A stretch of DNA of 37,719 bases from a virus. The position numbers were made by a program, and so were the translations under genes. Within the stretch, counting starts at the first letter, position 1. Each line of letters begins with the position of its first letter. The DNA lies in IMG/VR virus record IMGVR_UViG_3300027747_000008, positions 1 through 37,719 of that record; one strand, written 5' to 3'. This document shows, piece after piece, positions 7,275 to 14,554 of this stretch. The notes below the pieces were generated by a model. It saw only the letters and a list, made by a program, of their open reading frames with translations, was not told the origin of the DNA and made no database searches.

Positions 7275-7562
7275 ATGAAAGAATCAGAAATAGAAAAACA
7301 CTTCTGCTGGGCTGTTGAGCGTGCAGGTGGCAAAGCCTACAAGTTCACTAGCCCAGGGCGCAAAGGCGTCGCTGACAGGATCGCGTGTTTGCCCGACGGC
7401 ACGACGTGGTTTGTGGAGCTAAAAACCAAGGGCGGACGGTTATCCGTTCTCCAGCTAATGTTTGCGCAAGAAGTGCAAGCACTTAATCAGAAATACGCGT
7501 GTTTATGGACCAAGGAACAAGTTGATGCTTTCGCTCAGACCCTATCAAGAGACAGCCGCTGA
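7275..7562 (+). CDS. VRR-NUC domain nuclease
   Basis: The 95-residue protein is almost exactly one VRR-NUC domain. E6 and H9 are in the first helix, followed by SPGRKGVADRI with Asp34, then FVELK with E48 and K50, then LSVLQ with Gln60. These are the catalytic residues of the PD-(D/E)XK-like VRR-NUC family, which cleave branched DNA such as Holliday junctions. No Shine-Dalgarno precedes the ATG at 7275 and the promoter -10 is only 7 nt away, so the mRNA may be leaderless. An upstream open extension to 7179 would overlap both promoters and lacks a ribosome site. Its 3' end overlaps the helicase gene by 38 nt, a pairing of VRR-NUC with an SNF2 helicase that recurs in phages. Confidence 0.85.
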   Translation: MKESEIEKHFCWAVERAGGKAYKFTSPGRKGVADRIACLPDGTTWFVELKTKGGRLSVLQLMFAQEVQALNQKYACLWTKEQVDAFAQTLSRDSR

Positions 7563-8841
7563 CTTCTTGTACGAGCACGACCGCGCCATGATCTTGGCGC
7601 CAGTCGGTGCGGGCAAGACAGCCATCACGCTGACAGCGATGAAGGATGCGTTGAAGGATGGCATCGTCAAGCGCTTTCTCGTCCTCGCACCCAAGCGCGT
7701 GTGCACCGACGTGTGGCCAGTCGAGGCACCCAAGTGGGCTCATGGCGTGAGCTTGGCTGTCGCCGTCGGTACACCCAAGCAACGCCAAGCAGCCTTTGAC
7801 TCAGACGCGCAGATCGTCGTAACCAACTACGACAACTTGCAGCGCCTGCCTGAGTGCGACTTCGATGGCGTTGTGTTTGACGAGCTCACCAAGCTGAAGA
7901 ACCCGTCAGGCGCGCGCTTCAAAGCGCTGGCCAAGATTTTGAAGGCACCCGTGCGCTGGGGCCTGACTGGTTCGTTTACATCAAACGGCCTTGAGGACGT
8001 GTTCGGTCAGTGCAAGATCGTTGACGAATCACTGCTGGGCCGCAGCAAGGGCGCGTTCATGCAGCAGTACTTCGTGCTGGTCAACAAAGACTTCGGCGAG
8101 TGGGCACCGCGTGCTTCATCGCTGCCGCTGATCATGGACCGCCTGAAGCCGGCCACTTTTGTGTTGGACGCTGGCGAGTACGCCGACAAGCTGCCGCCGT
8201 GCCACCACGTCGAGATGCGCTGCAAGTTCAGCGACCGCACGCCTTACGAGAAGATGAAGTCCGACTTTGTAGCGTTAGGCGTTACAGCCTTGAACGCTGC
8301 TGTCGTGACGGGCAAGCTGCAACAGATGGCCAGCGGCTTCGTGTACAACACGCAGACAACCGCCAGCGAACAGTATGGCAAGTTTGACACCGTACAGACG
8401 CCGATCTGGTTTAGCAGCCACAAGTTTGATTTATTAGATGACTTAATTGAGGAGAACCAACATGCCAATACGATCATTGCTTACAACTACAAGGAAGAGC
8501 TGGCTGAGCTTAAGCGACGCTACCCCTACGCCGTCACGCTTGACGACGACCGAGCCATCGAGCGATGGAACGCGGGAAAAGTTGAGCTTTTCTTGGTCCA
8601 TCCAAAGTCCGCCGGCCACGGGCTCAATCTCCAGCACGGCGGATGCCGCATGGTCTTCGTGTCCCTGCCCTGGTCGCTTGAATTGTTTGAGCAGACAGTC
8701 GGACGCTTGCATCGTAGCGGCCAGCGGCATGACGTGTGGGTCTACGTACTGATGACCGAGAAAACAGTAGACGAAAAAATTTGGGCGGCGTTGCACGACA
8801 AGCGCGCCATATCGGAGATTGCAATGGAAGAACTGAAATGA
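7525..8841 (+). CDS. SNF2/DEAD-like helicase
   Basis: The 438-residue SF2 helicase has a Q-like RPYQ at 5-8, Walker A APVGAGKT (25-32), Walker B-type FDELTKLKNP (118-127) and a TGS motif at 148-150. The second RecA lobe has SAGHGLNLQHGG and QTVGRLHRSGQ (near 389-399), the latter being the SNF2-family arginine motif. It probably remodels or unwinds phage DNA during replication or recombination. The start is ATG 7525, with AAGGA about 8 nt upstream; a longer frame from 7462 has no ribosome site. It overlaps the VRR-NUC gene (38 nt) and its stop overlaps the next start (ATGA at 8838), so translation is coupled. Confidence 0.9.
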   Translation: MLSLRPYQETAADFLYEHDRAMILAPVGAGKTAITLTAMKDALKDGIVKRFLVLAPKRVCTDVWPVEAPKWAHGVSLAVAVGTPKQRQAAFDSDAQIVVTNYDNLQRLPECDFDGVVFDELTKLKNPSGARFKALAKILKAPVRWGLTGSFTSNGLEDVFGQCKIVDESLLGRSKGAFMQQYFVLVNKDFGEWAPRASSLPLIMDRLKPATFVLDAGEYADKLPPCHHVEMRCKFSDRTPYEKMKSDFVALGVTALNAAVVTGKLQQMASGFVYNTQTTASEQYGKFDTVQTPIWFSSHKFDLLDDLIEENQHANTIIAYNYKEELAELKRRYPYAVTLDDDRAIERWNAGKVELFLVHPKSAGHGLNLQHGGCRMVFVSLPWSLELFEQTVGRLHRSGQRHDVWVYVLMTEKTVDEKIWAALHDKRAISEIAMEELK

Positions 8842-9038
8842 CAGCGAATGAGTACAAGATACAGACGGTCGGCGGTGTATGGAATGAATCCCCATATTGG
8901 GCAGTTTTGTATTGGGGCGCAGGTGTAGATGCAGGTATCAAGCGGCTTGAGTTGATAGCCGAAGACTGGACGTTTACGTTTAAAACAACAGAGCAGAAGT
9001 TTTCTGTGCTAACCCTTAACTTGCCCTACGGCCCTTAA
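8838..9038 (+). CDS. Small hypothetical protein (66 aa)
   Basis: The start overlaps the helicase stop as ATGA. The 66 residues are rich in aromatics (PYWAVLYWGAG) and lack a clear membrane segment, cysteines or known motif. I do not recognise the family. Tight coupling to the helicase suggests co-expression with the replication functions. Confidence 0.7.
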   Translation: MTANEYKIQTVGGVWNESPYWAVLYWGAGVDAGIKRLELIAEDWTFTFKTTEQKFSVLTLNLPYGP

Positions 9039-9052
9039 TTGAGGAAAAAAAA

Positions 9053-9211
9053 ATGACACGACTTGAACTGTATAAACAAAAACTAAAAATCGCGAAGGCT
9101 GAGCTACCGATGCGCAAGCGTCAGTACAACTCAGCTCAGCGGTACTTAGCGAAGACCTTAGAAACCATCAACATCTTGGAGAGAAAAATTGTCAACATGG
9201 CGAAGCATTAA
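9053..9211 (+). CDS. Small basic helical protein (52 aa)
   Basis: The ATG at 9053 follows GAGGAAAAAAAA, a usable ribosome site. The 52 residues are Lys/Arg/Leu-rich and would form charged helices (RLELYKQKLKIAKAEL, then MRKRQYNS), possibly a short coiled coil. It overlaps the next gene by 23 nt. I recognise no family. The upstream gene ends 14 bp before it. Confidence 0.6.
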   Translation: MTRLELYKQKLKIAKAELPMRKRQYNSAQRYLAKTLETINILERKIVNMAKH

Positions 9212-9374
9212 CCACACCCTGAGTAGCAAGACCGAAGCCGAAGTGCTTGATTTGCTAGACCAAGAACGCGCAGGACAAAAACGGATCACGATCCTTGCAC
9301 GCCTGCACCAACGCTACAACACACTGCGCGTCGCCCGCGAGCGTATCGAACTATTGAAGGAGGCAACCAAATGA
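9189..9374 (+). CDS. Small helical protein with TTG start (61 aa)
   Basis: No ATG is available in the open part of this frame. TTG at 9189 has GGAG 8 nt upstream and gives 61 residues starting MSTWRSINHTLSSKTEAEV. The protein is charged and helical, with LLDQERAGQKRITILARLHQ in the middle. It overlaps the preceding gene, and its stop overlaps the next ATG (ATGA at 9371). Function unknown. Confidence 0.6.
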   Translation: MSTWRSINHTLSSKTEAEVLDLLDQERAGQKRITILARLHQRYNTLRVARERIELLKEATK

Positions 9375-9556
9375 ATATCTTCAAACATTTCTTCACACTG
9401 CCCAACGCTGACCTGCTGGCCGCACGCGAGCTAGAGCAGGCCAAGCGCGAGCTGTTGCAGATGCAGACAGCGCAAGACTACGCCAAGTCGATGTGTGTCT
9501 ACCACGCCGAGCGTGTCAAGCGCCTCACTGCGTACGTGATGAAGGAGCAGTCATGA
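9371..9556 (+). CDS. Small coiled-coil protein (61 aa)
   Basis: AAGGAG precedes the ATG at 9371, which overlaps the upstream stop. A short hydrophobic N-terminus (MNIFKHFFTLPNADLL) is followed by a long amphipathic helix (AARELEQAKRELLQMQ). The layout resembles small phage proteins that bind a membrane or partner through a coiled coil, but I cannot assign a family. Its stop overlaps the next tiny gene. Confidence 0.65.
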   Translation: MNIFKHFFTLPNADLLAARELEQAKRELLQMQTAQDYAKSMCVYHAERVKRLTAYVMKEQS

Positions 9557-9615
9557 TGGACGATATGTTGGGCTTTGCGTTAATTTGTTTTTTACTTGCG
9601 GTGTATTTCAAATGA
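9553..9615 (+). CDS. Tiny membrane peptide (20 aa)
   Basis: ATG 9553 overlaps the upstream stop and follows GAAGGAG. Twenty residues (MMDDMLGFALICFLLAVYFK) form a short acidic head, one hydrophobic stretch and a terminal lysine. The stop overlaps the next ATG. It sits in an unbroken run of ATGA-coupled frames, which makes translation likely despite its size. Function unknown. Confidence 0.55.
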   Translation: MMDDMLGFALICFLLAVYFK

Positions 9616-9725
9616 CTGAAGACCTACCACTTTTAATCTCGCTGATCGTGACGTGCCTTGTCATGTTGCTGATCGTTGTAGTTGCTGTGCTGGCCATCAT
9701 GGCTGGCGGAAAGGATAAGAAATGA
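9612..9725 (+). CDS. Small single-pass membrane protein (37 aa)
   Basis: This 37-residue protein is coupled by ATGA at both ends (9612 and 9722). MTEDLPL leads into about 22 residues of Ile, Leu, Val and Ala ending at IMAGG, followed by a basic tail KDKK, so it is a typical single-pass peptide with a positive C-terminus. It follows the 20-residue membrane peptide directly. They might form a two-component membrane system, but nothing shows what they do. Confidence 0.65.
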   Translation: MTEDLPLLISLIVTCLVMLLIVVVAVLAIMAGGKDKK

Positions 9726-9964
9726 CACAAGATGAAATCATTGAGATGGCTAAACAAGCGCATCGCAAATTAGTGACTGAGGTTTATGTAGGTCATATGA
9801 AGCAGCTTGACCCTTGGACTATTGAGTTGCTTGAGATATTTGCCAAACTGGTAGCAGCTAAAGAGCGTGAGGCGTGTAGATTGATTGTCAATGATGATCG
9901 AGGGTTGAGCGATGATGATGCAATTCGTGTGTGTCGAGCAATCCGAGCAAGAGGTGAAGCATGA
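9722..9964 (+). CDS. Small helical hypothetical protein (80 aa)
   Basis: Start and stop both overlap neighbours as ATGA. The 80 residues are helical and acidic (MTQDEIIEMAKQAHRK), with AKLVAAKEREACRLI in the middle, a segment type I associate with phage early genes of proteobacteria. No catalytic motif is seen. Confidence 0.7.
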   Translation: MTQDEIIEMAKQAHRKLVTEVYVGHMKQLDPWTIELLEIFAKLVAAKEREACRLIVNDDRGLSDDDAIRVCRAIRARGEA

Positions 9965-10356
9965 GTACCGAAGTATTGAAGATGGCGCTTGAGAAGATTG
10001 CAAGAGTCAACGCTTGCGACTACGAGTATCAAGCATGGGCGCGAGAAGCATTAAACCATTGCGAGGACAACCTCCATATGGTCAAGCAAGAGCAAGGTGA
10101 GCCTGTGGCTGCTTATGGCTATTGCCCCAAATGCGGAGCGGAAGGCACAGCTCGTGAAAGGCGCCCAGATGGAAATGATATTTGTGCTAATGGGCACATT
10201 TATAAATCAAGAAACTCCATCACCACACCACAACAACGCAAGCCGTTGACGGATGAACAGATTTACGACATGTACAACGAGCCGAGAAGCGATGCCGAAA
10301 TGCTTGCCTTTGCCAGAGCAATCGAAGCCGCCCACGGCATAAAGGAGAACACATGA
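9961..10356 (+). CDS. Zinc-ribbon early protein with AIEAAHGI tail (131 aa)
   Basis: The protein has three parts. Residues 1-45 are helical and similar in style to the preceding gene. A CPKCGAEG ... C..GH cluster near 55-80 probably binds one zinc. The C-terminus reads LTDEQIYDMY ... MLAFARAIEAAHGI. This tail is a module I know from many early genes of betaproteobacterial and enterobacterial phages, usually of unknown function, and it is one reason to propose such a host. ATGA overlaps join it to both neighbours. Confidence 0.75.
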   Translation: MSTEVLKMALEKIARVNACDYEYQAWAREALNHCEDNLHMVKQEQGEPVAAYGYCPKCGAEGTARERRPDGNDICANGHIYKSRNSITTPQQRKPLTDEQIYDMYNEPRSDAEMLAFARAIEAAHGIKENT

Positions 10357-10703
10357 TTGACTACAGCAAAATTACTATGCCTCAAGCAGAGGCCGCGAAG
10401 TATTCGTTTCAAAATCCAGCAAACAGCATCGTCTTTCTCAACGATTTTGTCGATGATCGAGTGGAGGTGCTACGCATCACAAAGGAGGGCATCACAGCAA
10501 ACCCTGACGTGCCTGTAGATGAAGCTGCGGACGCTGTCCTCCGTGCGTTGGATGGGCACATTAAAAACTTGGTGAACCGACCTTGGGTTGGTCTGACGGA
10601 TGAGGACATTGATTTTCAAAAATCCAAAGAAGACATTCAGGCGGCTTATTTTGCTTTTGGTGCTTTATGGGCAGAAGCCGTATTAAAGGAAAAGAACACA
10701 TGA
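10353..10703 (+). CDS. Hypothetical early protein (116 aa)
   Basis: The ATG overlaps the upstream stop, with AAAGGAG before it. It is a mixed alpha/beta protein with SIVFLNDFVDDRVEVLRI near 25-43 and a Trp-rich middle. It ends LKEKNT, much like the IKENT end of the preceding gene, because both genes' last codons double as the next gene's ribosome site. No recognised domain. Confidence 0.7.
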   Translation: MIDYSKITMPQAEAAKYSFQNPANSIVFLNDFVDDRVEVLRITKEGITANPDVPVDEAADAVLRALDGHIKNLVNRPWVGLTDEDIDFQKSKEDIQAAYFAFGALWAEAVLKEKNT

Positions 10704-10855
10704 CTAAACAAGAAATGACAACACTCTTACGCAGCGTAGGCGTAAGCGAGAACACCATTACAGCGATGGAGAACGCTTACGAGATTGGCTATGAGCAGGG
10801 CGTAAAGCAAGGCAAAGCTGAGATCATTGAAGACTTGGCTGGAGGCGGATCATGA
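10700..10855 (+). CDS. Small hypothetical protein (51 aa)
   Basis: ATG 10700 overlaps the preceding stop and has AAAGGA upstream; an earlier in-frame ATG lies inside the upstream gene and lacks coupling. The 51 residues (MTKQEMTTLLRSVGVSENT...) form an acidic helical protein with a Gly-rich end. It is coupled to the next gene (ATGA at 10852). Function unknown. Confidence 0.6.
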   Translation: MTKQEMTTLLRSVGVSENTITAMENAYEIGYEQGVKQGKAEIIEDLAGGGS

Positions 10856-11097
10856 TCATCAACGTGTTCCACAAAGACTACATCAAAACGCACATGCCTC
10901 AGTTCTTGAGCAAGCTCAAGTCCGACTCTGAGAAGGAAGCCACGGGCTCGACCAGCGGCACGAAGTCAAGAGCTGTACGTGAGTCTGTACATGGTAAGAA
11001 CGTTGACTCAATCAACATGTTTCCTAAGACTAGAGTTGCACTGGCGCCGCGAGACTTTCACACGTTCACCAAAGCGGGCTATGCGAAAAAGAAGTAA
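10852..11097 (+). CDS. Small basic hypothetical protein (81 aa)
   Basis: ATG 10852 overlaps the upstream stop and follows GGAGG. The 81 residues are polar and basic, with a Ser/Thr/Lys-rich middle and a KKK end. No known fold is apparent, and it may be partly disordered. Its last 17 nt overlap the following gene. Confidence 0.65.
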   Translation: MIINVFHKDYIKTHMPQFLSKLKSDSEKEATGSTSGTKSRAVRESVHGKNVDSINMFPKTRVALAPRDFHTFTKAGYAKKK

Positions 11098-11527
11098 GTA
11101 CAAGCCCAAAGGCATACGGCCAGACGCATTGACGTATGTGCTGTCAGGCATCCGCCCGTTTGCCCAAGTGCCCTACGGCACAACCCTGCGCATTAAGAAC
11201 CACGACGCGCTGGACAAGCTGCGCAGGGGTGAGGCAGACCGCGAGACGATTGACGTGTTGATCGGCGCATACAACGTCACTGAGGGGCTTGTGCGTCAGG
11301 GTATAGGTACTGAGTACAGCGCTGAGATACGTGCCGGCCAAGACGCGCTGTTGGCTGTCGCCAGGCGCGAGCGGTTCATCTTGAAGCCAGAAGAATTGAA
11401 CGCATTGAATTTAGCAATGGAAGTGCACGACGCCCAATTGGACGTGTGCACAGTTGTGCAACTGGAGAGGGCGATGGACATCGTCCTAGAAGACGTTATT
11501 CACAAACGAGCAAGGAGTATCAAATGA
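11081..11527 (+). CDS. Conserved phage early protein of unknown function (148 aa)
   Basis: The start at ATG 11081 lies within the previous gene's end; a longer frame from 10979 would overlap that gene by over 100 nt. The 148 residues begin MRKRSKYKPKG, a basic N-terminal arm, and then form a helical domain (YGTTLRIKNHDALDKLRRGE, IDVLIGAYNVTEGLVRQGIG). It resembles proteins placed just before DUF3310 genes in other phages. DNA binding is possible from the basic arm, but there is no motif to prove it. It is coupled to the next gene by ATGA. Confidence 0.7.
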   Translation: MRKRSKYKPKGIRPDALTYVLSGIRPFAQVPYGTTLRIKNHDALDKLRRGEADRETIDVLIGAYNVTEGLVRQGIGTEYSAEIRAGQDALLAVARRERFILKPEELNALNLAMEVHDAQLDVCTVVQLERAMDIVLEDVIHKRARSIK

Positions 11528-11739
11528 CTGAGCAAGCACTCAATAAGCAGGTAGACGGCGACCACTACAAGAGCATGGCGATTCAGCCGGTGGAATTTAT
11601 TCATGCTAACGCTCTGGGTTATTTAGAAGGCAACGTGATCAAATACGTCAGCCGCTGGCGTAAGAAGAACGGCATCGCCGATCTACAAAAAGCCAAACAC
11701 TATGTCGAGCTACTGATTGAATTAGAGACTCGCGGCTGA
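11524..11739 (+). CDS. DUF3310-type nucleotide-kinase-like small protein
   Basis: ATG 11524 overlaps the upstream stop and follows AAGGAG. The 71 residues match the DUF3310 pattern: VDGDHYKSMAIQPVEFIHAN, then GYLEGNVIKYVSRWRKKNG, then LQKAKHYVELLIEL. The family is often labelled nucleotide kinase from a phage T7 relative, but its role is not well established. It is the last gene of the rightward unit and is followed at once by a terminator. Confidence 0.88.
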   Translation: MTEQALNKQVDGDHYKSMAIQPVEFIHANALGYLEGNVIKYVSRWRKKNGIADLQKAKHYVELLIELETRG

Positions 11740-11742
11740 AGT

Positions 11743-11760
11743 AAGGGGCCTAAGCCCCTT
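11743..11760. terminator. Terminator between convergent units
   Basis: AAGGGGC (11743-11749) pairs with GCCCCTT (11754-11760) around a CTAA loop, followed by TTTCTT on the top strand. The rightward stop is at 11739 and the leftward late-unit stop at 11765. In the leftward direction the stem is followed by TTACTTC, so weaker two-way function is possible. Confidence 0.85.
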
Positions 11761-11764
11761 TTTC

Positions 11765-11989
11765 TTATTCTTCAACAGTGATGACGTAAGTAGAGACAGT
11801 CGTTGGCTCGTCTTCGTCTTCTTCCATTTCGTCCAACTCAACAACGTGCTCATAGTCAGCAGCCCAGCCGTTTTCTTGTTGGAACTCAATGAACTTGCGG
11901 ATCAATTCGATCTTATCGAAGTCAGAAGTCTCGATAGTGACTACTTCGTCATCGCCCCAAGTCGAAATGTTAATTTCAATTTTGTACAT
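11765..11989 (-). CDS. Small acidic protein (74 aa)
   Basis: The start at ATG 11989 has AAGGAG 5-6 nt upstream; a longer frame from 12055 has no such signal. The 74 residues start MYKIEINISTWGDDEV and carry a very acidic run (ELDEMEEDEDE), so the charge is strongly negative. Small acidic phage proteins sometimes mimic DNA to block host nucleases, but nothing specific shows that here. It is the last gene of the long leftward unit. Confidence 0.7.
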   Translation of the reverse strand: MYKIEINISTWGDDEVVTIETSDFDKIELIRKFIEFQQENGWAADYEHVVELDEMEEDEDEPTTVSTYVITVEE

Positions 11990-12041
11990 ACTAGCTCCTT
12001 TGTAAACAGCACGATTGCTGCGAATAAATCTTGCCACAAGA

Positions 12042-13211
12042 CTATGACAATTCAAGCATCTCAGGCGTCACAGTGTTGCGCGCCACTTGACCATATTTGT
12101 CTGAGTAGGTAATGCTGGTGACGTTGCGCTCAGACATCCACCCACCGCGTGCTGCGTAAGCGTCTCGTGCCGCCAGCGTAGAGTGCTGGATGACCGTCAT
12201 GCCGCTGTGCTCTTTCTCTTCGACATGGTGGCGATGCCCGCAATGCGCGTAGCGCTTAGTAGTTGTGCCCCACATCTTGGGAAACTGCGACGCAAAAAGA
12301 ATCGGCAAAGCGTTGTTTTTAGCCAAGTGACCGTGGTGCCAGGCCAGCATCGTCTGCCCGTGTTGGTACACGTAGTAAGGCAGTTCGCTGTCAATCACTT
12401 CGATGCGCGGTTCGTTCTCGTACAAAGCCTGGAACATGGCGCGCAGCCAGACTGAGCTTGAGATGTCGTGGTTGCCTTCGGCCAGCAACAGTACAACTTT
12501 TTGATGTTTTTGTAGCGCAAGCGCGACAACTGTACGCAAGATTCGTACGGCTGTCTTGACCATCTTGGGCATACGCCCGTCAGCGTCCAAGGAGTGCCCG
12601 CTTGTAGGCGTTACAGCAGACAAGGCAGAGTCGTAGTGCAGGAAGTCGCCCAGCTGCGCTACAACGCCTGTGGAGGCGTTTGGTGAGCTTATGACCATTT
12701 GCTCAAAGCATCCTACTAGCGTACGCTCGGCGATGTTCAAATCCCAGTCTTCGCCGCCTTCTTTGTGCCACGCCAACATACCGACATGGCTGTCTGTTAA
12801 CGTGTAGACTGTGCAAAGGTTATCCGCTGTCCCAACCGGAGGCATAGTTACGTCCGCTTTTGGCATCTCTTGGCACATCGCCTCAATCGCTTCGCGGATG
12901 ATCTCTTGCTGGCGCTCTTCGTCAATGCCAGACTTGACCCACTGACCTACGGGTTTACCCTCGTTGTTGTAATAGGTAGAAACCCCACGAACTTTAAACC
13001 CGTCTGGCACTGGATGGGTCATGTCGTGTTCAGGGCTGTAGCCACCGATAGCTGCACGTTTTTTGACGCGATCAATTGACTTTTGAATTGCCCGTCTATT
13101 AATGTTTAGTTGTTTAGCAGCTTGAGTAATGCTGCCGTATTTTTCTACGGCGTCAAGATACTCAAGGTCACGAACTGTTGCATAACTCGCAAGGTTTGCG
13201 TCGAATTTCAT
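12042..13211 (-). CDS. HTH plus calcineurin-like metallophosphoesterase
   Basis: The 389-residue protein has an N-terminal helix-turn-helix (ITQAAKQLNINRRAIQKSID, 28-47), then a phosphoesterase domain. The metal-binding motifs appear in order: DSHVG (140-144), GDFLH (188-192), GNHD (246-249), WHHGH (291-295) and GHRHH (325-329). This is the full calcineurin/Mre11-like set, so catalysis is likely, on nucleic acid given the DNA-binding head. ATG 13211 follows GGAG and overlaps the acetyltransferase stop as ATGA; a TTG five codons earlier is the alternative. It lies after the lysis genes at the end of the late unit. Confidence 0.87.
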   Translation of the reverse strand: MKFDANLASYATVRDLEYLDAVEKYGSITQAAKQLNINRRAIQKSIDRVKKRAAIGGYSPEHDMTHPVPDGFKVRGVSTYYNNEGKPVGQWVKSGIDEERQQEIIREAIEAMCQEMPKADVTMPPVGTADNLCTVYTLTDSHVGMLAWHKEGGEDWDLNIAERTLVGCFEQMVISSPNASTGVVAQLGDFLHYDSALSAVTPTSGHSLDADGRMPKMVKTAVRILRTVVALALQKHQKVVLLLAEGNHDISSSVWLRAMFQALYENEPRIEVIDSELPYYVYQHGQTMLAWHHGHLAKNNALPILFASQFPKMWGTTTKRYAHCGHRHHVEEKEHSGMTVIQHSTLAARDAYAARGGWMSERNVTSITYSDKYGQVARNTVTPEMLELS

Positions 13212-13630
13212 AGCTTCAATCTCCAATACAAAGTGCCATCAGCACCCCAAGGTTTTGACGGCTCGAACAAAGTGAAACCTGTGGTTATCAGATTGTTTGA
13301 GGACACGGGGTTGTGATATGTATCAGTGATAAGCCAGTTCCAGCCTAGCGCTCTGGCTTGCCGAATACGTGCTCGAATAAGTCGTTTCTGAGCTCCTCGT
13401 CCACGATGACTAGGTAGCACACCTGCACGGCACAGATAGCCAGTATCAAGCCAGCGAACAGAACGAACAAGGCCCGCAAAAGCGCATGGCATATCGGATG
13501 AGTCATAGACAATCCACCAGTACCCGTAGTTGGTATCGTAAGGCGTATCAAACGGTAGGCACTTCTTCTGAAGTACAGACAGTTCCGTTTGTATTCGAGA
13601 ATGACGAATGTCTACACGTTTTAGTTTCAT
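13208..13630 (-). CDS. GNAT-family acetyltransferase
   Basis: This is a 140-residue GNAT protein. It shows strand-like CAFAGLVRSV, then YLCRAGVLPSHRGRGAQKRL, in which RGRGAQ (76-81) is the acetyl-CoA pyrophosphate loop. Next come ARALGWNWLITDT and NNLITTGFTLFEP, the usual C-terminal motif. The acceptor is unknown; phage GNATs may modify host or virion proteins. ATG 13630 was chosen; GTG 13645 is an alternative and neither has a strong ribosome site. It lies between the endolysin and the phosphoesterase. Confidence 0.82.
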   Translation of the reverse strand: MKLKRVDIRHSRIQTELSVLQKKCLPFDTPYDTNYGYWWIVYDSSDMPCAFAGLVRSVRWLDTGYLCRAGVLPSHRGRGAQKRLIRARIRQARALGWNWLITDTYHNPVSSNNLITTGFTLFEPSKPWGADGTLYWRLKL

Positions 13631-13661
13631 ATGCGGATTAGGCACCCGCAGTATGAACTAT

Positions 13662-14090
13662 TTATGAAAACAAACGTGTTCCAGATTTGTCAATGATCAA
13701 CGCTTGCTTCCGTGGTTTATCTGCAACAGTATTAGGCACAGAAATATGCGTCCAGCGGTCGAACTCGCGGATGACTTGGTCGTAGCCGATGCCAGACGCC
13801 ATCACGGTTTTGACGACTTGATCAGGCGTCATGCCTGGCACGCGGATGTCAGCCGCGCAACCAATTCTGTGCTGCGATGTGTCTTTTGAACCCACCGCAT
13901 CATTTACGGCTTTTGACCGAAATGCAGAATTCACCATAATTGGTTTGCCATTCAAAAGAGCTTTGACTTGTTCAAGAAAGTCAGCCAAACGCACCAAGTT
14001 AGCCAGTTCTGCATCGTTGGGCGTGTTGTCAAACTCACGATGGTCAGTGTGCGTGAGTTCTTCAAGGGTAAAGTTGGGTGTCAAGTTCAT
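13662..14090 (-). CDS. Endolysin, M15-type D-Ala-D-Ala peptidase
   Basis: The 142-residue protein matches the M15A peptidases. NSAFRSKAVNDAVG (54-67) is followed by SQHRIGCAADI (72-82), giving zinc ligands His74 and Asp81, with the third His115 in WTHIS. It cleaves peptide cross-links of the cell wall. The length is that of a bare catalytic domain, with no signal peptide, so it needs a holin. ATG 14090 sits one base after the holin stop (TAATATG) and is preferred over a TTG at 14114 inside the holin gene. Confidence 0.9.
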   Translation of the reverse strand: MNLTPNFTLEELTHTDHREFDNTPNDAELANLVRLADFLEQVKALLNGKPIMVNSAFRSKAVNDAVGSKDTSQHRIGCAADIRVPGMTPDQVVKTVMASGIGYDQVIREFDRWTHISVPNTVADKPRKQALIIDKSGTRLFS

Positions 14091-14091
14091 A

Positions 14092-14553
14092 TTAGTGTTT
14101 GTGTGAGTTGCCAAAATAGTAAGACAGGATCAGCATGGTAGCTGCGTCAAGGCTGCCGAGCATACGAATCACGATCTCACGCATAGCATCAGGTATGCTG
14201 CTATTCAATAACAAAACGTTCACTATTGACCATAATAAGAACATACCCATCGCCAAGAACGGTGTGACCATCTTGCTGTACCAAGGTGCTGTCGCACTGG
14301 TGGAAATTTCTGCCTCGCGCTTACGGGCCGAATCACGGTCAGCGGCGTCGAGTTTGGCGTACTCCAGCTCTAACTCTTGAAGTTTGGCTGCGGCTGCTGG
14401 GTCGCCTGCAATCGCTTTTGCCACTTCCTCCACAGTATCTCCGACGCCAAGGCGAGAGGCAATGGCACTAACAGCAGCACCGCCAAGAGGACCAGCAACA
14501 GCTGTTGCGAGAGTGGGCGCAATACCCCTGAGTAGATTGAGTAAATCATTCAT
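14092..14553 (-). CDS. Holin, GTA-type three-transmembrane family
   Basis: The 153-residue protein has a Gly/Ala-rich hydrophobic N-terminus (GIAPTLATAVAGPLGGAAVS). A charged helix with LQELELEYAKLDAADRDSAR follows, the hallmark of the GTA_holin_3TM family. Two strong membrane segments come next (MVTPFLAMGMFLLWSIV and MLGSLDAATMLILSYYFG). It would form the membrane pore for the endolysin. It lies one base after the upstream stop and directly before the endolysin. No separate spanin pair was found. Confidence 0.82.
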   Translation of the reverse strand: MNDLLNLLRGIAPTLATAVAGPLGGAAVSAIASRLGVGDTVEEVAKAIAGDPAAAAKLQELELEYAKLDAADRDSARKREAEISTSATAPWYSKMVTPFLAMGMFLLWSIVNVLLLNSSIPDAMREIVIRMLGSLDAATMLILSYYFGNSHKH

Positions 14554-14554
14554 T

